Below are positions 35,180 to 45,909 of a DNA stretch of 64,000 nt, piece by piece; the first letter of the stretch is position 1; the number at the start of each line of letters is the position of its first letter. Location of the stretch: the NCBI RefSeq assembly GCF_034521915.1, contig NZ_JAXHLU010000013.1:124001-188000 (forward strand), read 5' to 3'. Source of the stretch: Fodinibius sp034521915. Its GTDB lineage: Bacteria > Bacteroidota > Rhodothermia > Balneolales > Balneolaceae. The notes beneath the pieces were generated by a model. The model saw nothing but the letters and a program-made list of their open reading frames with translations. It was not told the origin of the DNA and made no database searches. The position numbers and the translations under genes were made by a program.

Positions 35180-37069
35180 ATGAAATCCCTTTACCCCGAT
35201 TATGATGTCATCGTCGTAGGCGCCGGCCATGCCGGCAGTGAAGCTGCAGGTGCTGCCTCCGGAATTGGCGCAAAAACACTTTTAATCACGATGGACCTCG
35301 ACTCCATTGCAAAAATGTCCTGCAATCCTGCAATTGGCGGTATTGCCAAAGGACAGCTGGTGCGAGAAATTGATGCGCTTGGTGGACTAATGGGTACGGT
35401 TGCTGACAAATCGGGTCTGCAATTTCGAGTATTAAATACCAGCAAGGGCCCAGCCATGTGGAGTCCGCGCTGCCAGAGCGACCGTGCATTATACAGTAAA
35501 ACAATGCGCCAAGAGCTTGAGAAGAAAGAGAATCTTCACTTTCGGCAAGATAATGTCGTTGATGTATTAACCACTGAGGATGGGAAACGCGCCACCGGCG
35601 TCCGCACCAAAACCGGTCAGGAGTTTAAAGCTGATGCCGTTATCCTCACTACCGGTACTTTTGGCAACGGACTCATCCATATTGGGGAAACCAACTTTGG
35701 GGGTGGTCGTTCTGGAGAGCGCGCATCCATTGGTATTTCAGCAGCCCTTGAAGATCTTGGATTTGAAGTGGGTCGACTAAAAACCGGAACCCCTCCCCGT
35801 ATCGATGGACGATCCATTAATTATGAGAAACTAGAGGTACAGTATGGGGATGAAGAACCGCATGCATTTTCGTTCATGACCGACTTCCTGCCCACCCGGG
35901 AAGAACAAATGACCTGCTGGATTGGCAACACAAATGAGGAGGTTCACGATATGCTCCGCTCCGGATTTGATCGAAGCCCCATGTTCAATGGCACGATCGA
36001 CTCTACCGGGCCACGTTATTGCCCCAGTATTGAAGATAAAATTAATCGCTTTTCTGATCAGGACAGCCACCAACTTTTTCTCGAGCCCGAAGGATGGGAT
36101 ACCTACGAAATGTACCTCAACGGATTTTCTACCTCCCTTCCCGAAGATGTACAATACAAAGCATTACGTACTATCCCAGGTTTTGAAGAAGCCATTATGC
36201 TGCGCCCGGGCTATGCTATTGAGTACGACTACTTTCCTCCCTATCAAATCCGCCGCAGTATGGAGACTAAAATCACCGACGGGCTTTTCTTTGCCGGACA
36301 AATTAACGGAACAACCGGCTACGAAGAAGCCGCATGCCAGGGACTAATGGCCGGCATTAATGCTGCAAGACAATCACAAGGGAAAGATGAATTTATACTA
36401 AAGCGATCCGAAGCATATATCGGGGTACTCATTGATGACCTGATCACCAAAGGTACCGAAGAGCCATATCGTATGTTTACTTCTCGTGCAGAACACCGCA
36501 TCCTGCTTCGCCAAGATAACGCTGATCTCCGCCTTACCGAACTCGGTCATAAGATTGGACTTGCCTCTGATGAACGCTATGAGCAGTACCAAGAAAAGAA
36601 TAAGTCCATCGATAAAATCCACGATCTCTTTGCCGACTATACCGTTTACCCCGAAAAGATGGATCCTATGCTCGAAGAAAACGGCACCTCAACTCTCAAC
36701 CAACCCGTTAAGGCAAAGACGTTAATTCCGCGTCCCGAGCTTTCAATATTTAATATTCTTGAAGCCGATCCCGAACTCAAAGAGAAAGCCCTGGACATAA
36801 CCACCGACGAGCTCGTCTTTGAACAAGTAGAAATTCAGATCAAATATTCCGGCTATATTGAGAAAGAGTTTGAGATGGTTGAGGAAATGAAAAAGCAAGA
36901 AGACACCGTCATCCCCGAAGAGCTTAACTACGATAAAATTCAAAGCCTTTCCTCCGAAGGGAAAGAAAAAATGGACAAAGTGCGTCCCGAAACACTTGGT
37001 CAGGCCAGCCGAATTAGTGGCGTCACCCCAAGTGATATCTCTGTGCTAATGGTTTATTTAAATAACTAA
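35180..37069 (+). CDS. mnmG: tRNA uridine-34 5-carboxymethylaminomethyl enzyme MnmG (GidA)
   Basis: FAD-dependent partner of MnmE, modifying the wobble uridine of several tRNAs. The 629 residues are full length. The FAD-binding motif VVGAGHAGSEAAGAASGIG is at about 10-28, followed by the family stretches SCNPAIGGIAKGQLVREIDALGG, RLKTGTPPR and FFAGQINGTTGYEEAACQGL. The C-terminal helical domain ends PSDISVLMVYL. It lies next to rsmG and parS sites, the classical gidA-gidB arrangement near the chromosome origin. Confidence 0.97.
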   Translation: MKSLYPDYDVIVVGAGHAGSEAAGAASGIGAKTLLITMDLDSIAKMSCNPAIGGIAKGQLVREIDALGGLMGTVADKSGLQFRVLNTSKGPAMWSPRCQSDRALYSKTMRQELEKKENLHFRQDNVVDVLTTEDGKRATGVRTKTGQEFKADAVILTTGTFGNGLIHIGETNFGGGRSGERASIGISAALEDLGFEVGRLKTGTPPRIDGRSINYEKLEVQYGDEEPHAFSFMTDFLPTREEQMTCWIGNTNEEVHDMLRSGFDRSPMFNGTIDSTGPRYCPSIEDKINRFSDQDSHQLFLEPEGWDTYEMYLNGFSTSLPEDVQYKALRTIPGFEEAIMLRPGYAIEYDYFPPYQIRRSMETKITDGLFFAGQINGTTGYEEAACQGLMAGINAARQSQGKDEFILKRSEAYIGVLIDDLITKGTEEPYRMFTSRAEHRILLRQDNADLRLTELGHKIGLASDERYEQYQEKNKSIDKIHDLFADYTVYPEKMDPMLEENGTSTLNQPVKAKTLIPRPELSIFNILEADPELKEKALDITTDELVFEQVEIQIKYSGYIEKEFEMVEEMKKQEDTVIPEELNYDKIQSLSSEGKEKMDKVRPETLGQASRISGVTPSDISVLMVYLNN

Positions 37070-37085
37070 CACTCAACTAAGCCTA

Positions 37086-37101
37086 CGTTTCACGTGGAAC
37101 A
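37086..37101. promoter_or_regulatory. parS: parS site 1
   Basis: CGTTTCACGTGGAACA matches the inverted parS consensus TGTTTCACGTGAAACA at 14 of 16 positions. It is located between mnmG and rsmG. Confidence 0.8.
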
Positions 37102-37730
37102 TCGAAATATTAAAACACAGAACGTTTCACGTGGAACATTTGATCATGCAGATCAACTCATTGGCAAACACAGAAGCCAACTACAAAACTATCTCGATCA
37201 ACTTCTCTGGTGGAACAAGCGAGTTAATCTTGTGAGTCGGGATGTTTCACGTGAAACAGTATGGAAGCATATTCAGCATTCATTACTATTATCAGCGTTT
37301 AAAAGCTTTGGATCAGCAGAAATAATTGTTGATGCCGGTACCGGAGGCGGGCTTCCGGGCATTCCGCTGGCGATCACCCACCCCGATAAGCACATTATTT
37401 TAAACGATCTCGTTACAAAAAAGTGCTTGGCTATAAAGCAAATAGCAAAAAAAATGGGGCTTAACAATATTGGTATTGTTGATGGATCCATCGAGGATTT
37501 TAGATACGACGAACCGTTCCTTCTTATTTCTAAGCACGCCTTTAAAATAAATCAGCTTTACAAGATCGACCGCCTCCCTCCCATGGTCGACGATGGTGTT
37601 CTACAAAGGAACTGATTTTTTCAATGAGCTCGAAGGACTACCCTCTTCATTTGAGCTTGAAAAGCATGAGTTATCCGAAGGGTCCCAGTTTTTCCAAGGT
37701 AAAGCTCTCGTATTCGCTCACCGAAGCTAG
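37094..37730 (+). CDS. rsmG: 16S rRNA (guanine527-N7)-methyltransferase RsmG (GidB), one frameshift
   Basis: SAM-dependent methyltransferase for G527 of 16S rRNA. LLWWNKRVNLVSR, VDAGTGGGLPGIPLAI (the SAM loop) and LNDLVTKKCL are diagnostic. An extra C in CCTCCC near 37582 ends the frame early (PPMVDDG). Without it the chain continues PWSTMVFYKGTDFFNELEGL and ends at 37730, about 211 residues, the normal size. The start is a GTG at 37094; the N-terminal codons overlap two of the three parS sites, and the third is inside the gene. Confidence 0.88.
37123..37138. promoter_or_regulatory. parS: parS site 2
   Basis: CGTTTCACGTGGAACA is identical to site 1 and 37 bp from it. It lies in the 5' end of rsmG. 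Confidence 0.8.
37243..37258. promoter_or_regulatory. parS: parS site 3 (consensus)
   Basis: TGTTTCACGTGAAACA is a perfect copy of the conserved ParB/Spo0J binding site, inside rsmG. Three sites within 175 bp indicate a chromosome-partition centre, hence proximity to the origin. Confidence 0.9.
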
Positions 37731-37875
37731 CTATCCCCCCCCAATCTGCAATCAAGCTTTTACGGCTTCGCTTAGAACAGTTGGTAAATTAATTTATCTT
37801 TGTACCCTTTATACAGAAGCCTAAATCACAATAATTGAATATTTAGTATATCGATGAATAGCTTCTGAGCGCCGC

Positions 37876-38807
37876 ATGAAGCTTATCCTGATGCTTCAGC
37901 AAGCCAACCAGCGTATTACGGTAGACAAAATTGCTGAAAATTTTGATATCAGTCGCCGTACCGTATTCCGTGACTTTAATGCTCTTTCAGAAATGAACGT
38001 GCCGGTTACTCACGACCGATACAATGGATACGGTATTGTGCGTGGGTATAAAATTCCGCCCCTCATGTTCACCTCTAAAGAGTTAGCCACAGTTATGGTG
38101 GGACTCAACTTTGTTAAATCCCAGGTTGATAAAAAGCTTATCGAGGATGCCAAAGGGGTAGAATTAAAAATCAAAGAGGTTGTTCCCGAGGACTTACTGG
38201 ACTTTATGGAATCCCTGGAAGAGCGAACCGTGGTGGATCCCTATCTAAATTTTGGGGCCGAAAAAATGGAGGGCGGCGACTGGTATGTGATAAGCAACGC
38301 AATCTCGGACAATAAATCCATCAAGTTTAATTACCGATCGAAATCGAGAGGAAGAAATCAACCTCCCGAAAAATTGATCCCTACATTCTCGTTTTTTATC
38401 GGGATCACTGGAATGTGATCGGGTACTCACACAAAAGAGATGACGAACGCAACTTTTTGCTTGATCGCATGTCAAAAATACAAATTTTGGACGAAGATTT
38501 TGTCCCATATGGCAAAATTGACGTAGAAGGCCTAATTTTCCGATCTGACGGGAGTTCGCAAAAAGTAATAGTAGATGTATCTGAATCGACATTGAAACGA
38601 TTTCAGGCCAATCTGCCGGCTAATATATTAAAGAAAAACAAAATAAAACCTAATTTATTTCGGATAGAGTTTATGTTTGATAATATGGACTTTATCAATA
38701 AATGGTTACTTCAATTCCCAAAAGATGTTGAAATCATTTCTCCAGATATTTTAATTGAAAAAAGAAGTGATTTACTACATGAAATGATAGATAAGCAAAA
38801 TAATTAA
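37876..38807 (+). CDS. WYL-domain transcriptional regulator with frameshifts
   Basis: A DeoR/YafY-type regulator. The N-terminal HTH is MKLILMLQQANQRITVDKIA, with recognition-helix ISRRTVFRDFNALSE. The WYL-like domain is divided: the first frame ends SKSRGRNQPPEK..ITGM, while the true continuation KIDPYILVFYRDHWNVIGYS, then HKRDDERNFLLDRM, needs two small indels near 38350 and 38375. It then runs to 38807, giving about 310 residues. Possible ligands of WYL domains are nucleic acids or small metabolites. A Bacteroidota-type -7 motif TATCTTTG at 37795 may be its promoter. Confidence 0.78.
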
Positions 38808-38815
38808 ATACAATA

Positions 38816-39768
38816 ATGAACAAACAATCTATTGGTATCGTAGGTACCGGCAACGTTGGAGTGGCTGCTGCTTATGCCCTCTTTAATCAGCGACTAGCCA
38901 GTGAAATTATTCTGGTAGATAAGGATAAGAAACGTGCCGAAGGTGAGGCCATGGATCTGATGCATGGGCAGTTGCTCGTCGGAAATGTTAATGTAGAATC
39001 CGGTGACTATAGCGATCTCTCAGATGCACAGGTTATTGTGATATCGGCCGGTATTAGCCAGGGCTCTTCCAGCGATAGTCGGCTCGACCTTTTAAATAAA
39101 AATGTAGAGGTCTTTCGAGAAATTATTGCCGAAATTGATAAGCATGCCCCAGAAGCTATTCTCGTAATCGCCACCAATCCTGTTGATATATTAACATATG
39201 TAACCCAGCAAGTTAGCCGTCGATCGGCAGCAAGGCTCATCGGTACCGGTACCCTTTTGGATACAGCACGGTTTCGTTCACTCCTCGGAAAGTACTACGG
39301 CGTAGATCCCAAATCGGTACACGCCTATATTCTTGGTGAACACGGGGATTCGGAGGTGCCGATCTGGAGCCAAGCTGCTATTGGCGGCAACCCATTGCAA
39401 GGCAACGAGATATTGGGCCAATCGTTTGAGGAATCTAAAATGAATGCCCTGTTTGAGCAGACAATAATGCTGCTTATCACATAATCGACCGGAAAGGATA
39501 TACCAATACCGCCATTGGTGTTGTCATCACGCGTATAGTTCGCGCCATTCTTGACAATGAAAGTAACGTCTTGCCGGTCAGCGTTAATACTAGGGGCAAC
39601 TATGGCATCAACAATGTTTGCCTGAGCTTACCCTGCGCTATCGGTATAGGCGGGGTGAAGGGGCATATTATACCTGATATTACAGATACCGAAAAACAGC
39701 AGCTGCAGAAGTCGGGCGCGGTACTGCAAGAGCAGATCCAAAAGCTTAATATCAGCCAGGAATCTTAA
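38816..39768 (+). CDS. ldh: L-lactate dehydrogenase-type NAD-dependent 2-hydroxyacid dehydrogenase, frameshifted
   Basis: GIVGTGNVGVAAAYALF is the NAD loop, ATNPVDILTYVTQQ the middle motif, and GEHGDSEVPIWSQ contains the catalytic His. In the specificity loop, GISQGSSSDSRLDLLNKN, a Gln stands in the position that favours pyruvate/lactate over malate, so Ldh is preferred to Mdh. One base is missing near 39465. The chain stops at LFEQTIMLLIT but should read NNAAYHIIDRKGYTNTAIGV and on to KLNISQES. The repaired length is about 317 residues, normal. Confidence 0.85.
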
Positions 39769-39790
39769 ACTCTCAAAGTTAGCTTAAATT

Positions 39791-39827
39791 AAAAAAGCCC
39801 GGCAGAGTAATTCACTCTGCCGGGCTT
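39791..39827 (-). terminator. Rho-independent terminator of gyrA
   Basis: Perfect 14-bp stem AAGCCCGGCAGAGT / ACTCTGCCGGGCTT with loop AATTC. Read on the minus strand it is followed by T residues (39791-39794 are A on plus). It may also serve the convergent ldh gene. Confidence 0.9.
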
Positions 39828-39840
39828 CTTCGATATGATC

Positions 39841-42309
39841 TTATTTGAAGCTAGACCGTTTGCGTCCTCTTCTTCGTTAACAACACGGGTTACCGCACCA
39901 ATTTTACCATCGGTATCGAGGCGCATAATACGAACCCCCTGGGTATTACGTCCCATGGTTCGAATATCACCGCAATTCATGCGGATAACTTTACCACCTT
40001 CAGTAATTACCATCAGATCGTCGATGTCTGAGACTTCTTTCAGTGCAATAAGATCACCGGTTTTCTTGGTTACCTTGAGGGTAATTACCCCTTTGCCACC
40101 GCGACTTTGCTCGCGATAATCTTCTACTTTCGAGCGTTTGCCGTAGCCGTTTTCAGAAATCGCAAGTACCGTTGCTTCGTGGGTATTTTTAAGTACAACC
40201 ATGTCAACGAGTTCATTATCGTCTCCAAGCTGCATACCCTTGACTCCTGAGGTGTTTCGACCCATATCGCGAACTTCATCCTCGTGGAATCGAATTGCGC
40301 GACCTTTGCGGTTAGCCAAGATAACATTACTCTTTCCATTGGTCAGTGAGGCTTCGAGCAGTGAATCATCGTCATCGATATTGATTGCAATAATACCGTC
40401 GCGACGGGGACGACTGTAAGCTTCCAGCGTCGTCTTTTTAACCTTACCGTTCTTGGTTGACATAATGATGTAATTGTTATTGATATACTCCTCATCGTCC
40501 AGTGTCTCTACCGGTACAAATGTCTTAATGGAGTCATCTTTATCAATGTCAATAAGATTGACGATTGCTCGTCCACGAGCGGTTCGAGAGGTTTCGGGAA
40601 TTTCATACACTTTCAACCAGTAGCACTGCCCCTTCTCAGTAAAGAAGAGAATGTAATTGTGGTTGGTGGCCACAAACAGATGTTCAACATATTCGTCATC
40701 TTTGGTATTTGTGCCTTTCATTCCCTTACCGCCCCGTTTTTGTCGGCGATAACCACTGACGGGCATTCGCTTAATAAAGCCTTTATTGGAGATCGTAATC
40801 ACCACATCTTCATCGGCGATCATGTCCTCAACGCTGAAGTCATCAGCTGAGTGTACAATCTGCGTACGACGAGAATCACCGTAACGGCTCTTAATCTCTA
40901 GCAGCTCGTCTTTGATAATTTCTTTCTGTCGATCACGATTCCAAAGGATCTCTCGGAATTCAGCAATTTTTTCAGCAATATCGTTGTATTCGAGCTCAAT
41001 CTTATCGCGCTCGAGTCCGGTAAGTTTCTGCAGACGCATATCCAGAATAGCTTTTGCCTGGAGATCGGTAAGCGCAAACTGCCTGCGAAGCGCCTTGTTG
41101 GCTTCGTCCGGACTGTTGGATGCGCGAATCGTTTTAATAACTTCATCGAGATCATCAAGAGCAATCTTAAGTCCCTCGAGAATATGAGCACGCGCTTCGG
41201 CCTGATCCAGATCGTAAAGCGTACGGCGAATTATCACCTCAACGCGGTGCTCAACATAGTGATAGATAAGCTCCTTCAGTGGCATCACCTTGGGTCGGCC
41301 TTTAACCAGCGCCAAGCTAATCACACCAAAAGTGGTCTGCATCTGCGTATATTTGTACAGCTGATTAAGCACAATGCCGGTATTGGCATTCTGCTTACAC
41401 ACAACTACAATACGCATCCCATCACGGTCCGACTCATCGCGGATCTCGGAAATATCCTCAATCTTCTCGTTTTGCGTGAGTCGCGCAATTTTTTTCACCA
41501 GCGTTGTTTTGTTTACCTGATACGGAATCTCGGTAATCACAATCTGCTCGCGACTACGACGAAGTTCCTCCGTAGTGCACCGTGCACGCAGCGTAATTTT
41601 ACCGCGTCCCGTTTCGTAGGCTTTCTTTACGCCATCATAACCATAAATAATACCGCCGGTCGGGAAGTCCGGAGCCGGGATGTGTTCCATCAGCTCTTCG
41701 GTTTCAATATCCGGATTTTCCAGATAGGCGACAATGCCGTCGATCGTCTCATCAAGGTTGTGGGGGGCCATATTGGTGGCCATTCCCACCGCAATACCGG
41801 AAGCGCCATTCAGCAGCAAGTTGGGAAGCATCCCCGGCAGAACCGTTGGCTCTTGCAGGGTGTCATCAAAGTTAGTTTGGAAATCAACGGTCTCTTTGTT
41901 GATGTCGGTCAAGCATCTCTTCGGCAATGCGTTCCATACGAGTTTCCGTATAACGCATAGCAGCAGCTGAGTCGCCGTCGATGGAGCCGAAGTTTCCTTG
42001 CCCATCTACCAGCGGATAACGCAAAGAAAAGTCCTGTACCATTCGAACGATAGAATCATATACCGCTGAGTCGCCATGCGGGTGATACTTACCCAGCACC
42101 TCACCGACAATACGGGCGCTCTTCTTATAATTTCTGTTATGAAGCATCCCCAGCTCACTCATGCCGTACAGAATACGTCGGTGAACTGGCTTTAGACCAT
42201 CCCGAACATCGGGCAGGGCACGAGATACAATCACCGACATCGAATAATCGATATAGGCCGACTGCATCTCATCTTCTATCGCTACAGGTACAATTTTATC
42301 TTTAGCCAT
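39841..42309 (-). CDS. gyrA: DNA gyrase subunit A, frameshifted
   Basis: Breakage-reunion subunit of gyrase. The first frame (42309-41884) carries HPHGDSAVYDSIVRMVQ (the quinolone-resistance region with wild-type Ser and Asp) and AAAMRYTETRM with the catalytic Tyr. One extra C near 41910 then moves the frame to DINKETVDFQTNFDD, which continues through the GyrA C-terminal blades. The open frame runs to 39789, through the terminator hairpin, which is unlikely to be real. A shift near 39855 would give SSFK and a stop at 39841. The repaired length is about 820 residues. It is intact in all functional regions. Confidence 0.93.
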
Positions 42310-42426
42310 GAATAAATCAGTACAGTGTTAAAGTTAATTGCATTTATCGATCATAAAAGTGGTCCAGTTGAAGTGCATTACCTTACACTCATTCTTAGCA
42401 CTCCCAACGGTCCACTAGGTGGATCC

Positions 42427-44360
42427 TTAAATATCAAGCGTTGCGTACTTGGCGTTGCGCTCGATGAATTCGCGACGGGGCTGCACATCAGAGCCCATTA
42501 GTCTTGAGAACAGCTTGTCGGCCGCAGCTGCATTATCAACCGTTACACGCTGCAAGGTTCTTGTTTCGGGATCCATGGTAGTCTCCCAAAGCTGTTCCGG
42601 ATTCATCTCTCCAAGTCCCTTATAGCGCGATACATCAAACTTGTACCGCGATTCTTTATGCTCTTTAATTAGCTTATCGCGGGTTTCGTCATCCCAGGCA
42701 TAATCAATTTTATCTTGGCTGTTGGTGACGCGATAGAGCGGCGGCGTAGCAATATAAATATGGCCACCTTCAATAAGAGGCTTCATATATCGGTAAAAGA
42801 AACGTCAAGCAGCAAGGTGCGAATGTGAGATCCATCCACATCAGCATCCGTCATAATAATAATTTTGTGATAGCGGAGCTGCTCAAGATCAAAGTCTTCC
42901 TCTGAGTGGCCTACCCCGGCACCAAGTGCCGTAATCATCGCCTGAATTTCGTTGTTTTCCAGTATGCGATTGATCTTCGCTTTCTCAGTATTAAGGATCT
43001 TACCGCGCAGCGGCAGAATGGCCTGGAAGCTACGGTTTCGTCCCATCTTGGCAGATCCACCGGCCGAGTCACCCTCTACCAGATAAATTTCGCTCTGCTT
43101 GGGATCCTTAATCGAACAATCCGCCAGTTTACCGGGCAGTCCCCCTCCACTCATCGCACTCTTGCGCTGGATGAGTTTCCGTGCTTTTTTAGCAGCCTGT
43201 CGTGCTTCGGCCGCCAAAATCACTTTCTCAAGAATTCGTTTCGCTGCCTTAGGGTTACGCTCCAGGAATTCGTTCATCTGTTCATATACAATCACCTCAA
43301 CAGCACTTTGCACTTCAGAGTTACCAAGCTTGGTCTTGGTTTGACCTTCGAACTGCGGCTCCGGAACCTTCACGCTGAGAACGGCGGTCATACCTTCGCG
43401 AAAATCACTTCCCGATACTTTAATGTCGCCCTTAATCAGGTTGTTATCCTTGGCATATTTTTTCAGTGAACGAGTGAGCGCCCGTCGAAATCCGGAGATA
43501 TGCGTTCCACCTTCACGCGTATTAATATTATTAACGTATGAATGCACGTTCTGCGAGTAGCTGCCATTATATTGAATGGCAAGCTCAACCGGCACCATAT
43601 CCACTTCTCCCTCAATTAGGATGGGCTCCTCCATCATGGGCTCGCGGTCTTCATCGAGATACTGAACAAAATCCTTGACGCCGCCCTCATAATGGAAGCT
43701 ATCCTGCAAATCATCCTCATCTTCGCGATCATCACGGAGATTAATCGTAATTTGTGGATTCAAAAATGCCAGCTCGCGCATGCGATCGGCAATAATATCG
43801 TACTTAAATTCGGTGGTTTGGTTAAATATCTCAGCATCAGGTGTAAAGGTAATAGTCGTCCCGGTCTTGTCGGTTTCGCCTTTCACCTTGAGCGGCTGTA
43901 CGGTCTTCCCGTACTCAAATTCCATTACATAAATTTTACCGTCACGATGGATCTCACAATAAAAATGAGAAGAGAGGGCATTTACACAACTAACGCCTAC
44001 CCCGTGCAAGCCACCCGAAACCTTGTAGGTATTTTTATCAAACTTACCACCGGCGTGCAACTTGGTAAGGACAACCTCAACAGCGGGTAATTTAATTTTA
44101 GGATGCTCATCAACCGGAATGCCGCGACCGTTGTCGGTAATAGTAATAGATCCGTCTTCATTAATTATAACATCCAGTTGGTCGCAGTGGCCTTCCATGG
44201 CCTCGTCAATGGAGTTATCAATAACTTCATTTATCAGGTGGTGAAGTCCGCGCTGACCGGTATCTCCGATATACATGGCCGGGCGTTTTCGAACGGCCTC
44301 TAAACCTTCGAGAACCTGAATATTTTCCGCCTTGTAATCTGATCCTTTCTTTTTCTCCAT
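42427..44360 (-). CDS. gyrB: DNA gyrase subunit B, frameshifted
   Basis: ATPase subunit of gyrase. The N-terminus MEKKKGSDYKAENIQVLEGL leads to the GHKL ATP site: NEVIDNSIDEA, TDNGRGIPVDEH and GGLHGVGVSCVNALS. The TOPRIM metal motif is IIMTDADVDGSHIRTLLL. Two inserted bases (a G and a T near 42790) end the first frame at VSFTDI, where FFYRYMKPLIEGGHIYIATP is expected and indeed follows in the other frame. It ends RNAKYATLDI. The repaired length is about 644 residues. gyrA lies 117 bp downstream. Confidence 0.95.
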
Positions 44361-44649
44361 AAATATAGGTATGAGTGGGGTTTATAATAACAATGAAGAC
44401 GCCTGAAAATAGGGCATAAATACGCAAAATCAAAGTAAGCGATGGGCTTTATTGGCGAAAGCCGAGTTGGGCGCGCAGATCAAGTCTAACAAGTATAAAA
44501 GCATCCCAGACAATCACTACTTTATGTTCTCCCGAGAACCGCCCCAATATGTTAAAAAATTAGGTCTAAAAGAAACATTGATATTTTTAGGGATTAAGCC
44601 TATTTTTTCGGTCTATCTGAGAAATTGCAAACAATGCTTATTACGAGTT

Positions 44650-44895
44650 ATGGCACGTAAAGATGATATTACTGGAAAGGGAGCTCAAAATGGTTATCGC
44701 TCCTCAAATGCTAACAACAAAACGAAGCATAAGTTTCAGCAGAACCTGCAGACAAAAAAGTTCTACGTTCCCGAGGAAGATAAGTGGGTTAAACTAAAAG
44801 TCTCTGCCAAGACGCTTCGTACGATCAACAAAAAAGGCATCCATGCTGTACTGAAGGAAGCGCGCAAAAAGGGAACACTTATCAAAGACGTTTAA
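44650..44895 (+). CDS. rpmB: 50S ribosomal protein L28
   Basis: 81 residues from the ATG at 44650: MARKDDITGKGAQNGYRSSN, then KTKHKFQQNLQTKKFYVPEE and TLRTINKKGIHAVLKEARKKG. An in-frame extension upstream to 44452 is non-conserved and rejected. It is divergent from gyrB and first of rpmB-rpmG-DUF4295. Confidence 0.95.
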   Translation: MARKDDITGKGAQNGYRSSNANNKTKHKFQQNLQTKKFYVPEEDKWVKLKVSAKTLRTINKKGIHAVLKEARKKGTLIKDV

Positions 44896-44978
44896 TCGTT
44901 ATCGGTTAACTGTTATACGTTATTGGTCATTGCCTTTGACAATAACAATTAACAACTAACCCAGAAACAACAAACATT

Positions 44979-45143
44979 ATGGCAAAAGGAAACAGAGTAC
45001 AAGTTATTTTAGAATGCACGGAAGCCCCTGGCACTTCGCGGTATCATACGACAAAAAATCGTCGTAATACGCCCGATCGACTTGAGATTAAAAAGTACAA
45101 CCCGGTGCTTCGTAAGCATACCGTTCACAAAGAAATTAAATAG
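44979..45143 (+). CDS. rpmG: 50S ribosomal protein L33
   Basis: 54 residues: MAKGNRVQVILECTEAPGTS, then RYHTTKNRRNTPDRLEIKKY and NPVLRKHTVHKEIK. The zinc-ribbon CxxC pairs of the C-plus L33 form are absent (a single Cys), so it is the C-minus, zinc-independent type. It lies 83 bp after rpmB. Confidence 0.95.
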   Translation: MAKGNRVQVILECTEAPGTSRYHTTKNRRNTPDRLEIKKYNPVLRKHTVHKEIK

Positions 45144-45158
45144 TAACACTGTATAGTT

Positions 45159-45329
45159 ATGGCGAAGAAGAAAACATTTGGAACTGAAGGACAGGAACAA
45201 CAGGCTGGCGACGGCCGCATGGCAAAGGTGATTGTGGCTCACAAAACGCCCGATAACAATTATGCTTACAAAGAAGCCGTTATCCAGGAAGATAAGGTGC
45301 AAGACTTTATTCAAGAAAATAAAGACTAG
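45159..45329 (+). CDS. DUF4295 small protein
   Basis: 56 residues: MAKKKTFGTEGQEQQAGDGR, then MAKVIVAHKTPDNNYAYKEA and VIQEDKVQDFIQENKD. In Bacteroidota-type genomes a protein of this kind (DUF4295) follows rpmG directly and is thought to be ribosome-associated; its role is not settled. It starts 15 bp after rpmG and ends before a terminator. Confidence 0.85.
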   Translation: MAKKKTFGTEGQEQQAGDGRMAKVIVAHKTPDNNYAYKEAVIQEDKVQDFIQENKD

Positions 45330-45352
45330 TTCGATCAATCTTTATTTGCCGG

Positions 45353-45391
45353 AAAAGGTTGCATTCGTATAAGCGGATGGAACCTTTTTTT
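45353..45391 (+). terminator. Rho-independent terminator of the rpmB-rpmG operon
   Basis: AAAAGGTTgCATtCG, loop TATAAG, CGgATGgAACCTTTTTTT: an imperfect stem with two mismatches, followed by a T run. Confidence 0.75.
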
Positions 45392-45441
45392 ATGAGCTCT
45401 TAACAGCTCCCGGATTCCCCTTAATTTTTAGCTAACAGCCT

Positions 45442-45897
45442 ATGTCTATCAAAGACCAAATCATGGCAGACTTAAAACAGGCCATGAAGAACAAAGAGAA
45501 GGATAAGCTGCGTGTGTTGCGCTCATTAAAGTCGAAGCTGCTGGAACGCGAAATCAGCGAGCGTAAAGAGGGCGAAGCCTCACTTTCTGATGAACAAGCC
45601 ATTGAAGTACTGATGAAAGCGGCCAAGCAGCGCAACGAATCCATTGAGCAATTTGAAAAAGGCGACCGCAATGACCTGGCCGACTCCGAAAAAGCGGAGC
45701 TGGAAGTTATTGAGTCGTACCTGCCCGAAATGCTTTCCGAGGATGAGGTACGCGATATTGCCCGTGAAAAAATTGAAGAGCTCGGAGCTGAAGACATGTC
45801 GGATATGGGGCAAGTCATGGGCGTCCTGATGCAAGAACTGAAAGGTAAAGCTGAAGGGTCAATCGTCAGCAAGGTCGTCAAAGACGAACTCTCCTGA
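45442..45897 (+). CDS. yqeY: GatB/YqeY domain protein
   Basis: 151 residues matching the YqeY family, related to the tail of the amidotransferase subunit GatB: MSIKDQIMADLKQAMKNKEK, KLRVLRSLKSKLLEREIS and EVIESYLPEMLSEDEV. It is probably a tRNA-binding helper; the exact function is unsettled. It is 12 bp upstream of the cvpA-type gene. Confidence 0.9.
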   Translation: MSIKDQIMADLKQAMKNKEKDKLRVLRSLKSKLLEREISERKEGEASLSDEQAIEVLMKAAKQRNESIEQFEKGDRNDLADSEKAELEVIESYLPEMLSEDEVRDIAREKIEELGAEDMSDMGQVMGVLMQELKGKAEGSIVSKVVKDELS

Positions 45898-45909
45898 TTA
45901 TTTTGCCCT

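Noticed and set aside
44452..44649. Longer L28 reading frame starting at 44452
   Set aside because: The added 66 residues are not part of L28; the family begins exactly at the ATG at 44650.
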